A stretch of DNA of 64,000 bases from Tilletiopsis washingtonensis (lineage: Eukaryota; Basidiomycota; Exobasidiomycetes; Entylomatales): assembly GCF_003144115.1 (NCBI RefSeq), contig NW_020312004.1, positions 8,119 to 72,118 of the forward strand, in the 5' to 3' direction. The translations under genes were made by a program, and so were the position numbers. Numbering within the stretch: position 1 is the stretch's first letter; each line of letters begins with the position of its first letter. The notes under the pieces are model-generated. The model saw nothing but the letters and a program-made list of their open reading frames with translations, did no database searches and was not told where the DNA came from. Positions 13,832 through 24,802 of this stretch are shown here, one piece after another.

Positions 13832-16800
13832 TCACGCCAGCGGACGCCGCAGAATCAAGTCGGACAGGCGGCGGCGCGAGCTCGACGAGTGCACGGGAGG
13901 GGTCTCGCCGATGCCGTGCGCGGCAGTCGGCGCAACGACAGCACCCTCGGCCCCTGCTCCACCGCCTGACGCAGCGGTGCCGATGATGGGCATGTCGCCG
14001 AGCGAGCGCACCGAGACGCGGCGCACGATCGGGCTCTGCGCCTGCGCCAGCAGCCACGAGCCGCGCCGATAGTCGCGCTCGCTCGCGCTCGTCGACGCCG
14101 CCGTGCGAGCCGAGAGCGGCGGCGGCAGCGTCGGGCTGGCGTCCCCCCACGAGCCCGCGCGACGCAGGTCTTCTGTGCCCGGCGTCAGGGGCGTCAGCTG
14201 CGCGGCGGGCGCAACTCTGGGAAAGTACGAGGCAGAGTCGGTGACCTGCGGCGAGAGCTGGATGCCCCGTGCCGCGGCGATCTGCTTGGCGCGCAACGGA
14301 GCCTCGGGCGATGCGCCGAGGGCCGCAAACGACTCGTTGGTCGACTTGGGACGCGCCTTGGCCGTGTCTGGCGATACAATGCGTGCCCAGTCTCGCGAGT
14401 GCGGAGAAGCGGAGCGATACGTCTCGGGCGTCTGCGGCGCGAGCAGCGCGTTGCCGTGCGTGCTCAGCCAGCCGGTGCCCACCTCGACGCTGCCGCGCGA
14501 CAGCGTGTCGTCGTCGCGGAGCTCCTCCGTCAGCGCCGCGTCCGAGTCGTCCGTCGACTCCCTCTGCTGTACGGACGCCGAGCGAGGCCGGCCCGTCTTC
14601 GCTGGCGGCACGAGGTCCTTGAGCGCGTCGAAGCTGCCGACCTTGCGCGGCTGGAGCGCCTGGCCACTCAGGCCCTTGGCCTTGCGCGAGAACCACTTCG
14701 TCACCGACATGGCGCTTCCTCGCGTCGTCGCCTCGCCGGGCTGGGCGCCATCGAGCGAGGGCAGAGGAGGAGCTTTGTCCTGCGCGCCGCTCAGCTGCGG
14801 CGGCGGAGGCGGGGAGCGCAGCGCTCCGGAGCTGTGCCTGCTCTCGTCGCTCGGCCAGCGACTGCCCGGCTCATGGGTCTCCGCGGCGCCTGCGCGTCGT
14901 TGCGGCAGGAATGCTCGCTTCTTTGACGTGCCCCGCGGCGGCGGACAGGGAGCCTCGCGCGGATGACTGAACGGCACCGGCTCCTGGCGCGGCGGAGGCA
15001 GCGGCAGCGCATAGCCGTCGGCGGGCAGTGCATGAGCAGGCGCCGCCTTCTGCTTCTCGGCCTTCTTCGCGGACATCTCCACCACGGCGACGGGCGTGAG
15101 CGGCGTGCCGGCCTCAGAGTCGAAAGAGGTGAGCGCGACGAGCGCAGCAGCAGACAGCACGCCCTGCTGGTGCGCCTTGAGACGCTGCTCCTGGATCAAC
15201 TTGCGACGCTGCTGGTGCTCCTGCGACGTGCGGGCGCCTCGCGAAAAGCTGTTGCTGCGCCCGTGAGTGGTCTGGCCCGTGGCCTCCGTCGTGCTATATT
15301 GCGAGTCCTCCGACGAGACGGCCCCTGAGCGTTGTGAGCCAGAAGAGCGCAGTGCCGAGGTCATGTCTCGTGTCTCGTCTGCCTGAGTGACAATGCTGCG
15401 CCCAGCTGGACCGGCAGTCGTTGCCGAGGGCATCGAGCGGTCGGCGCTGGCCCCAAGCGCGGCAGTGAGATCGCTGCGCAGCTGGAAGCCCCTGCTGTCG
15501 CTGCTGAGGTTCCAGCTCGAGGTTGCGCTGGACCAGTGGCTCTTGCCCAGCTGCGGCTGCGAATTCGACGTGAAGTCCTCGTGCCGCAAGGACGCGTCTG
15601 GGCTGCGGACGCCGGTCTTGCTCGGCACCGGGGGCGGAACTGCGTTGGCGCTGGCAGTGGCGCTGAGCTCGTCACGAGAGAGCCGCAGCATCCGGGCGTA
15701 CTGGGCTCGCACTTGCCGCAGGGGCGTGCCATCGGGCGAACCGAACTGCGGCAGCGACAGGTCGCCGCCTTCGGGCGTGGCAGGCCCGTCGTTGCGCGCA
15801 AGGGAGATGTCGGCGGCGAGGTTGTGGCCGATGAGAGCTGCCAGCACTGACGTCGAGGCAGGTGTGTGGTCCGTGCTGCCGAGGTACCGGCGCGACGGCG
15901 TCGCGGGCGTGCTGGAAGACCATAATCAGCACGACATGACGGCCCGAGCGCACTGAGCGAGCAACTCACAGCGAGCGAGCAGAGTCGCCGTACAGATCGA
16001 GGATGGTAGCTGTCGTCGCCGGAGTCTCGGTCCGCGTGGCGTCCCGCGACGTTACCTGCCCGACGCCTGCGGAGCTGCGATGCGACAGGCTGCGGGTGTC
16101 CGAGACGAGCGTGCCCGTCGTGTCCCAGCCAGCTGAGGTGGCCGGCTCGGTGCACTCCTCGATCAGCGAGAGCTGGTGCGGCTCGGCGATGGGCTGTGGC
16201 AAGGGCTGGTAGTATGCGTCCTCGATCAGCTCGGCAGTCTCGTCGCCTTCGTAGTCGCGGTCCTCCGTCGTTGCATTCGTGCTGCGACTGGCATGGCCTA
16301 GCTGCTTCGCCTGCAGGAAGTTGCTGGCCCTCTCGATCAGAGTCGACGCGGAGACGGACATGGTCGAGTCTTCTGTAAGAGCGACTGGTCAGCCGGTGTC
16401 CTGGGCCTGCACGACGCAGGTGAGAGAGCCTCACCACTCAGATCTTGCGTCAGAATCGCACGCTCTGTGCTACCAAAAGCAAGCTGCGTCCCAAAGTCAC
16501 CTTCGGAAGGGGCTGCCGAAGGCGGCTCCATGAAGGACTTGAGCTCGGGCGAGCCAGAGACCTTGGTCTCTACACAGAGCGGCTCGAGCTGCCTCGGGCC
16601 GTTCGGCGCGACTCTGCGCTCGGGCTGCAGGCTGACTCGTCGCGACGGCGGGTCGATGAAGGTCGAGTCGAGGTGGATCTCGATGCCGCCGAGCTCGCTC
16701 TGCGACCGACGCTGACGGGGCGTCGATGCCGTCGCGCCTGGACTGCAGTCCGAGCCTTCCTCGAGCTCGGCACTCGGCACGTCGAGCTCGAAGCGAAAGC

Positions 16801-17722
16801 TCGGCGACGCCTCCTCTTTGTCAGAGCTGGCGTCCGACGGCGGTGCCGCCACCGACAAGGCCTTGGCCGAGCTCGCCGAGCGCGGTACCTGGTCGGGCGC
16901 AGCCGAGGCCGCCGGTGCGTACAGCTCGAAACTGCGCCTGTCCTGGCAGTGCAGGCCTTCTGTGGCAGTCTCGGCCTCGAAGCTTGAGTCCAGCCCGGCA
17001 AAGTCCTCTACGGGTGTGTACATGTCGCGCCGCGACGTCGGGCGGCTGACTGACTCCGCAAGGAGATGCCCGCCGATTCGTGACGGCACCGCAGCAGACA
17101 CACGGTGGCTTGCCGGCGAGCCGAGGGCAATGCCCATGCCCTCAGAGGGGCTGCAGCTCGTCGGCGTCAGGTTGGGATCCACAAAGGACGCGCGTCGCGC
17201 CTGCAGTCCGCTCGTCTCGGCCTGCGACTCGTCTGCGGTCAGCAGCTCGTCGGTGTCTGTCTCAGGGTGCGGCGTGGCGGCGACCGTGCTGATCGCCAGG
17301 TGCAGCGCCTCGCCGGCGGTGCGCAAGGCTGCCTCGGCCTGGCGCACGGCGCCGAGGGCGCTGAGCAGCGCGTCGCGCGAGCGAGTCGCAGTTTGCGAGC
17401 CGGCGGGCATGCTCCAGCGAGGCGCATTCGAGGCGGCGCGCGGCGTGGGCGCAGCCGCCTCGCCGTCGGATGCCGAGGAGTCGTCGGCGTACTCGACGGG
17501 CTGCAGCCACGGCCCGGTGTAGGAGCGTCGCTGCGAGGCTGGAGCAGCAGGCTGAGAGCGCAGCTCGCCCGGGCCAGCGGCGCCGTTGCGGGCGGCAGCG
17601 CTGCCGTTCATGGCGTGTGCCGAGGCCGGCGACGGGATCTTGCCGAGCGATGCGCTCTGGCGATAGCCGCTTGGCGCCGTGCGCATGTGCGACGGGGGAG
17701 TAGACGTCTGCGCTGGCGGCAT
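13832..17722 (-). CDS. Very long Ser/Pro-rich disordered protein, unknown function
   Basis: A three-exon gene for about 1,260 residues. Start is ATG at 17722 (MPPAQTS); an upstream GTG-opened extension has no ATG. Introns of about 50-65 nt lie near 16370-16435 and 15908-15970. The middle exon encodes TLIERASNFLQAKQLGHAS and then acidic sequence. The last exon has a short helical, Gln/Lys-rich piece (EHQQRRKLIQEQRLKAHQQG), proline stretches that could bind SH3 domains (PPPPPQLSG, LPLPPPR) and a basic patch VTKWFSRKAKGL. Many SP/TP sites suggest proline-directed phosphorylation. I recognise no catalytic or structured domain. A cell-polarity or signalling scaffold is possible but unproven. The coding call rests on length, splice logic and composition continuity. 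Confidence 0.7.
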
Positions 17723-18823
17723 CGCTGGCCTGCGAAGCGACACCAGGGAGTGGGGATGAGTAGGAAAGGTGACACCGCCGGCGACTCCCCCAGTCGATGC
17801 TGATGCCCTGCCCCTCACCGGGCCGCCAGAGCGATGCTGCCTGCGCGCTGCCTTGTCTCCTCAAGGTGCGCCATCATGCCGCGCTGCCTCGCGGGACGGC
17901 CCCTGAGAGCCGGCGCTGGCTCTGCTCGTCGCACATCAGCGGCCTGCGCATGAGATGATGATGCCGCCCGCCACAGCGTGCTCGCGTCTCTCACTGCGGC
18001 ACCTGGAGTCGAGCCGACTCAGCCCGATGGCGATATAGCGACTGCAGCTCGAGAGGTCTTGGGCTAGCACCTAATCGCCCCCCAGAAGAGCCACACAGCG
18101 CAACGCAGGTGCGGTCAGGAGCTTTCCGCCTTTCGTCGGCACCAGAGACATCGCCCATCAGTGGGCCTCCGCAAGCGCGACATGCTGACAGCGCGCTTTC
18201 TTGATGCTGCATCTGGATTTTGAGGCATACTCCTGCCCGGAAGGTGCGTTGCGTCGTTGCGCTGAGGCAGGAAGGAGGCGCAGGCGAGGGCCTCTGGAGG
18301 AGGGCGAGGACGCGCTGCTTACGTAAAGCCGCGCGCGCGCGGGTGTTATTCGAGCGTGACGCGCCGCGGCCGGCGGCGACTTGTCGTGTTGGGCTCTCTC
18401 GTCTGCTGCGCTGAGCGGCTGCGCTGCGCCGCCGCCGCCGTTTGGTGATGATCTACCTCGCGCCTCGCCGTGCTGCGGCGGTCGCAGCCCGCGCGGCGCT
18501 TCCTGTCTTCTGGTCTCGACCGCCTCCACTCTGTGCCCGCCCGCGAGCCGCCATCACATCCCCCTCGCCCCCGCTGCTGCTCCACGCCGAGCGTCGCGCA
18601 GCTGCGTGCCCTCGCTGCCTCTCCCTCCGTGCTCCACCCTTGCTCTCTGCGTCCTGCAGCTGCCCCGCGCCCCCACCTTCCAGCTCGTCGCCGCCTCTTC
18701 GTCCCTGCCCTTCACCGCCCACGGGCGCGCAGCCTCGCATCCGCATCGCCACCTGTCCGCAGCCAGCCGTCGCGCTGCCCGTCTTGCCGCGGCAGGGCCA
18801 TCGCAGCGCCGTCGTCGCCAGCC
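17723..18823. other. Divergent region upstream of CDC14
   Basis: About 1.1 kb between the starts of the disordered-protein gene and CDC14. It contains an alternating CG run near 18330-18341 and a TTACGTAA palindrome at 18319-18326. Long chance frames occur on both strands but none shows a domain. Confidence 0.55.
18319..18326. promoter_or_regulatory. TTACGTAA palindrome (Yap/bZIP-type site candidate)
   Basis: A perfect 8-bp palindrome TTACGTAA, the sequence bound by fungal Yap/ATF-like bZIP factors, lies about 500 bp upstream of the CDC14 start in a divergent promoter region. AT-containing palindromes are rare in this GC-rich DNA, but a single site may be chance. Confidence 0.3.
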
Positions 18824-21800
18824 ATGGCTCCCTCGACGCCCTCCACCTCGCGTGCGGCGCCCCGCGAGGGCACGCTGTCGCCAGCTGCTCCCTCGCTCCA
18901 CATCCAGCCGGCGCAAGCCGCTGTGCCCGGCCCGGACGACTCTGACTTCCTCGACTCCGACGACGACGTCGCCCCATCCGGCCGCGCAGCGAGCCGCGAC
19001 GAGGTGGAGGACGTGTGCGCGCCTGCCACGAGCGAAGCCTCGGGCGCAACCGAGGATGCGGCCATGTATGACTTCCCGAACTCCAGCGGTGCGTGATCCC
19101 GTCCAGCGGCGCAGAGAGGATGCTGACTCGCTCGCGCAGCTCCCTCGAGCACACGGTCCGCCGCAGTGCGCGCCGTGATGCCGCTGCACCCGCTCATTCC
19201 CATCGCGCCGGCGCTGTCCTTCACCTTCTTCGCCGCGCCGCCGTCGACCGCGACGCTCAACGTCCACAACGGCAGTCGCAGTGCGCTGCTGCCGCCCGGC
19301 GTGCAGGATGCCCCTCACCCGCAGGCGCTGGACAGCGACGGCGGCGTCGGCGGCTTCGAGCGCTACACGTGGTTCAGCATCGACGACGACCTCGTGTACC
19401 TCTCCTTCTACGAAGACTGGGGCCCGCTCAACATCGCCATGTTCTACCGCTTCTGCCTGCATGTGCATCATCTCATGGAGGTGCGATGCCCGCAGGTCAT
19501 GCGTGCCCTCCACCCGGCTGACGTCCACCCGCACAGAGCGACTCGGCTGCGCATCTCGTGCTGTACACGAGCAGTGCGCCGCAACAAAAGGCCAACGCAG
19601 CACTGCTCGTCGCACTGTACAGCATGATCATCGAGCGGCAGCCCGTCGCAGATGCCTTTCATCCGTTCAGCCAGGTGAGTCCGAGCAGCTTGGACATGGC
19701 AAAAGCGTAGGCCCCGCCACTGGACGTCATGTACGGCGCGAACAGCTGTCGAGCCGCTGGACTGACCGCTCCCCACCACAGATCGAGTTCCAGCCGTTCC
19801 GTGACGCTGGCTACGGCCGTGCCGACTTCCACCTCTCGCTGCAAGACGTGCTGCACGGTGTCTCGCGCGCGCTCCAGTGCGAGCTGCTCAACCTCTCGGC
19901 TTTCAATCTCGACGAGTACGAGCACTACGAGCAGGTGGCCAACGGCGACTGGAACTGGCTCACGCCGAACTTCATCGCCTTCGCCTCGCCCAACGACCGC
20001 GAGTACACGAACGCGCTGCGGGCCACGATGGAGGGGCGGCCGAGCCGCAGCCTGCGCCGGCCTATCCCCGAGACGTTCCGCAACACCATCCGCTACTTCC
20101 GCGACCGCGGCGTGGGCGCCGTTGTGCGCCTCAACAATCCTCTGTACGACCGCGCCGAGTTCGAGAACGCGGGCATCAAGCACGTCGTGAGTGGCAGCAG
20201 CGGGACCACACAGAAAGCAGCGCTGACCAGCTGCTTGTGCAGGACATGTACTTCGACGACGGCTCCAACCCGTCCGAGGAGATCCTGCGCGACTTCATCG
20301 CGCTCGCGGACGCCCAGATTGCGGCCGGCCGCGTCGTGGCGGTGCACTGCAAGGCCGGCCTCGGCCGCACCGGCGTGCTCATCGGCGCGTACCTCATCTG
20401 GCGCCACGGCTTCTCGGCCAGCGAGGTCATCGGCTTCATGCGCTTCATGCGGCCGGGCTGCGTCGTCGGGCCGCAGCAGCACTTCATGTACGAGAACGCG
20501 ACGGAGTGGGTGCGGTGGCGCGTGCGCCACGAGATGCGCCTGGAGCTCGCAAAGGAGCTCGCCGAGGTGGAAGCCAAGGCCGCGACGGCGACGGCAGCCA
20601 GTGCAGCGGCAGGATCTGTCAACGAGCTGCGCACAAGCCGGAAGCGATCGGCAGACGAGCACGATGGCGAGACGGAAGGCGACGCCGCATCGGCAGAGCA
20701 GCCCACGACACCGCGCAACAAGCGCGCCAACCTTGCGCCGCCAGTGGAGGCCGGTGCAAACACCTCGGGGGCCGGGAGCAGCACCGGCGCTCCGGCTGTC
20801 AAGCCGACACCGTGCGTGGGCCAGCCACGCAAGTCACCCAGTCCGGCGCGCAAGCGCCCGGCCAACCAGGCTCGCGCTCCGAGCGGCGCCTCCTCGCGCG
20901 TGCCGAGCGCCGGCAGTGTGCGTGCTGGACACGCCCCGGGTCCGAGTGCACTTGCTGCACCCGCGCCGGCTGCTGCACCGACGCCCCGGGCGCCTGGCAC
21001 AGGCTACATGCCGCGTTCTGTCTCCGACGAGAGCATCCGCGCTGCCGCAGCGGCGGCCGCAGCAGGCAGCGCCTCGAGCGCTAGCTCAGGTGCAGGAGCC
21101 AGCTCCAGCTCTGGGCGCACTCACGGCGGCAGCAACAGCGGCGGCGCTCGCGTGCCTGGCACGCCTGGCCCATCTGCTCGCCTCGAGGCGGCGGCACTTG
21201 CCGCGCCGGGCACGCCGGGCCGTGTGCTCGGCGAGGCGCAGCGCCTCAATGTGCAAGCTGGTGTCGGCATCGCCGCCATGCCGCACACGCCGCCGACGAG
21301 TGGCACGAGCGTGCTCGCTCGTGTGAAGGCGGCAACAGTCGGCCGCGTGCGACACGGCCACGAGCGCTCGCGAAGCGCCCTTGCCGGAGCGGCAACGTTC
21401 GCACCGCCTTCAGCGCTCGAGGATGTGTTCCTCGACTCGCTGCCGGCCTCGCTGCCGGCACCCGACACTCCCACGACGCCGCGCTCACTCGCAAGTCGCA
21501 TGCCGACGTTCCGCGCCAGCCCTCTCATCAAGAGCAAGTACGGTCTGCGCGACACGTCCGAAGACGCGGGAGCGGAGAACCTGGCTCCTGCGCCAGCAAG
21601 TGCTCCCGTCAGCGGCGCCGTCAAGGCAGCACCATCTTCCCAGCACGCCCGCTCTCAGACAGCCCAGCCGCGCTCAGGCTCGGGCAGCGCAAGTCTCGAT
21701 GCCAGGCGCAAGGCCAGCGGCGGCAGCACTCGCAGCGCGGTCCCAAGCACCAGCAGCAGCAACAGCAGCAGCACCGGGTCGACCCGTGGTGCCGTGCGTG

Positions 21801-22006
21801 CCGCCACTTCGCGCTACGCAGCGCCTACGGCGGCCTCGACTGCCGCCGCCACAGCGGCCCGGCGCGCGCGACTCGACCCCAAAGCGGCGCCGCATCCCTA
21901 CGCCGCCGGCCGCACCGCTGTGCCGGCTGCGCTGCCGCACGTGCAACGCATCGGCAGAAGCGTGCGCGGACGGCGCAGCAGCGTTGGCGAGGCTGACTGC
22001 GTCTGA
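18824..22006 (+). CDS. CDC14: Cdc14 dual-specificity phosphatase
   Basis: Mitotic-exit phosphatase that reverses CDK phosphorylation, usually held in nucleolus and spindle structures. It has five exons and about 965 residues, well above the roughly 550 of budding yeast. After an 85-residue disordered leader, the N-terminal DSPn domain shows [19 protein letters not shown] and [20 protein letters not shown]. The catalytic domain has [14 protein letters not shown] and [14 protein letters not shown]. The P-loop [19 protein letters not shown] carries the Cys and Arg, followed by the helix [18 protein letters not shown]. The remaining 480 or so residues are disordered, Ser/Thr/Ala/Pro-rich, with basic clusters such as TSRKRSAD and PRNKRANL that could be NLS elements. 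Introns fall between conserved blocks and were used to join frames. It converges on GRC3 with 197 bp between stops. Confidence 0.95.
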
Positions 22007-22203
22007 CCGGTGCGCTGCACCCTCCTCTCTCTCCCTCTTGCACCCCCGTTAGACAGCTCTAGCGCTGATTCCCGTCCCCGTCCCCTCTTTGCGCTCTGAC
22101 CCGCCTGTCGCTAACGCTACACTGCACCATTGCTCCTTCCCGTCGCGGCTCAATCCATGTCACCGTCCTCTGCTTACGTGTGCTTGTATGCGTGCATTGC
22201 AGC

Positions 22204-24531
22204 TCATCGCTGCCCCTTGCGCATGAGGTTGCGCCGCACGCGCCGGCGTCCGAGGCCGAGCGGGGTCTCGGCGCCGTCGTCGTCTTGCGTCCACTCGACG
22301 TAGGGCACCTGTGCGCGCGGCACGCCGGCCAGAAGCGGCGGAGGAGCGGCACCCGTCGTCGCAGCCTGCACATGTGCGGCATCGAGACTGGCCCACACTG
22401 GCACATCGATGGCCCCGCGCACCAGCGCGAAATGTCCGCGTGCGTCGCGCAGTTGCGCTGCCGCGGCGCTTGTGAGCAGAGACAGCTGCCCACGAGGGAC
22501 GTCGATGGCGCGCAGGACAGCCAGAGCGACGCAGTGCGAACTTGCTGGCTCGGGCAGAGGCTGTACGAGGGCTCGGTCCCACGGCTGTTGCAGCCCGAAG
22601 TGAGAAGGAGGATGCGAGTCTTGGGCGGCGCGGTCCACCTCATCGAGTCGCACGATGGCTACGAGCGAGGCATTGAGCACAGCGAGTCGCAGCGCTGGTG
22701 CGACGCTCGCCACAAAGGGCAGCACATGCAGCCCGCCGGCCAAGCCTTGCTGCACATCGACGAGGACCGGTCGCATCTCGCACAGCGGCCGCTCGAAGTC
22801 GAAGCGCGTGCAGACTTGTCCCGACACCGGCCTGGCGTGCAAGTGCGCCAGCAACGCCAAGATCCGCCCGTCGGCAGGCGTGCTCCGCGCCGCAACGCGG
22901 GCTCCGTAGAGCGGCACAATCGTTGGCGCAGCTCCGAGTAGTGCACCCGAGCCGTCATAGTACGGCTCACCTTGGCAAGGTCGCATGCTCTCTGCCTCGG
23001 CGAGCGCCTCGGCCTCGTCGTCTTGCCCCGAGTCGACATCTGCGTCGCCGTCCGGACCGGTCACCGCTTCGGGAGCCGCGCGCATGTCGATGATGAGAGT
23101 CGGACAGGCGAGGTGTTCCAGGCGCGACGCCAGATCCGCACCGAGGCCCTTCACCCAGCCCGGTGTGTTGACGATCAGCGGCATGGTCTGCGATGCATTC
23201 TCGCGCGCATAGAAGCCGAGCAGCTCTTCGAGCATCGCCAGGTAGCGTGCCGGCTCGTCGCGCGGCGTGGTGTCGCCAAGAAAGTGCGCACGCGCAGGTG
23301 TGTGCGCGAGTGTCCAGCCGGGTGCTAGTTGCAGCTCGTCACCCAGACCTTCCTTGGCGTGTCGCTCGAAGATGTGCAGCGCCAAAATCCCTGGGGGCCC
23401 GAACTCGCCTTGCCCCGGATCTGCATCGAGCCAGGCGACGCGTGTGGCTCCTTCTCGTGAGAGAAGGGCAGCTAATGCGAGGCGAGCAAAGGTAGACTTG
23501 CCAAGGCGCTTGGCCCCGCGAACGAGCAGCACTGGCGGTCCGGGCGCGAGCTGTTGGAGCGGAACTTGCGGTGCCAGACCGGACAGATGCGCAAGCACTG
23601 TCTCCCACGCGTCGGGCTGGGCCAGAAGCGCTGCGCCTCGCGGAGCGCCCAAGACGAGATGCACGCCGGCGGGCAGCGCCCGGACAAGCTGCTCTTCCTC
23701 CTGGCCTCGGTGCCCGCCAGTCGCGGCAGATTCGGAGGCGTCTCCAAACGGGTCGATGCCGGCCAGCGCACAGACATTCGGCAAGTGATGCAAGCCGCAG
23801 TCTGGTGCAGCACCCAGGCGAACGATGACCGCGAATAGCGAGGTATCGAGAACCGAGGTCGGCGTCGAGGAGCAGCGAGCGCTGGAATGAGGTTTCGGCT
23901 GTGAGAGGGCTCGCAAAACTGGCAGAGGCGACGACTTTGGTGCGAGAACTCGTATCCGATCTGGAGCTCTCAGCCGCGCGCCAGAGATCGTCGCCTGCCC
24001 GTGCAGAAGGCGCAAACGTGCTTGGCCGCTGAAGGCGAGTGTCTGTGCCGCAGGGCGTTAGCAGCAGCTCCCTCGCACCGGACAGCCGGACCCGTGCCTG
24101 AGCCCGCTCTGCCTTGCGTGGCGCTGCCCTCCGCTATCTCACCTCGTCTGCGTGCAAGCCCACGTCTATGTCGCTGCCACCTTCCACCGGCGCCCAGTTC
24201 CTGCGCGCTCCACTGGCCAGGGGCTGCCAGGTGAGGGCAGCTTCCGAGACTCCTGGCCCCGCTCGCTCATCGGGCCAGGCTGGCGCGCTGGAGGCAGCAT
24301 TCGGCAATGCAGATGCCGAAGAGGAAGCGGCGGCAGCACCAGTCGCCAGTGCCTGCTTGCGGCGCTTGCGCGGCGAGGTGCCCGGCTGAGCGCTCGCGCT
24401 GCTCTCCGCCGTGAGGGCAGACGTGGCCGCAGCAGCGCTGCTTCCGCTTCCGCCTGCCTCTGCCGCCTGCAGCTCCGCCGCCGCTGCCGCTGCCGAAGCC
24501 AGGCGCGCCCGATGAGCGGCCAGAGCGGACA
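22204..24531 (-). CDS. GRC3: Grc3/Nol9-type polynucleotide 5'-hydroxyl kinase
   Basis: RNA 5'-kinase acting with the Las1 endonuclease in processing of the ITS2 spacer of pre-rRNA. Start is ATG at 24531 (MSALAAHRARLAS). The first exon of about 130 residues is Ala/Ser-rich with a basic SPRKRRKQ patch. An intron of about 145 nt follows, then the large exon. Its N-terminal domain begins at LLHGQATISGARLRAPDRI. The kinase core shows P-loop RGAKRLGKSTFARLAL, Walker-B-like WLDADPGQGEFGPPG, FLGDTTPRDEPARYLAMLEE and LIVNTPGWVKGLGADL, all diagnostic for Clp1/Grc3 kinases. The C-terminal domain includes GVPRAQVPYVEWTQDD. It is head-to-head with the PPR-like gene about 270 bp away. Confidence 0.92.
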
Positions 24532-24802
24532 TGTGTCGGCAGTGAGAGGTGTCGCCGTGGGCTCGAGGCGCGCCGGCCGCAGGGATGGAGTGGTACGGAA
24601 GCAAGCGAGAGGAGGCGCAGGTGCACATCAAAAGTTGCGCAGCGCGCGCCGCGCCTTCTGCCCGAGTGCCGAGGTGTCGCGTCGCAGCCATCTGCGCATG
24701 ACGCTCGACTTCTTGCCGCCGCACCTCCACCACCGCTGCCCCCGTCTGCCGCAAGCCCTGCCGGCGCCAGCCACGGCACAGCGCCCCGCCCGCAACGCCG
24801 AG

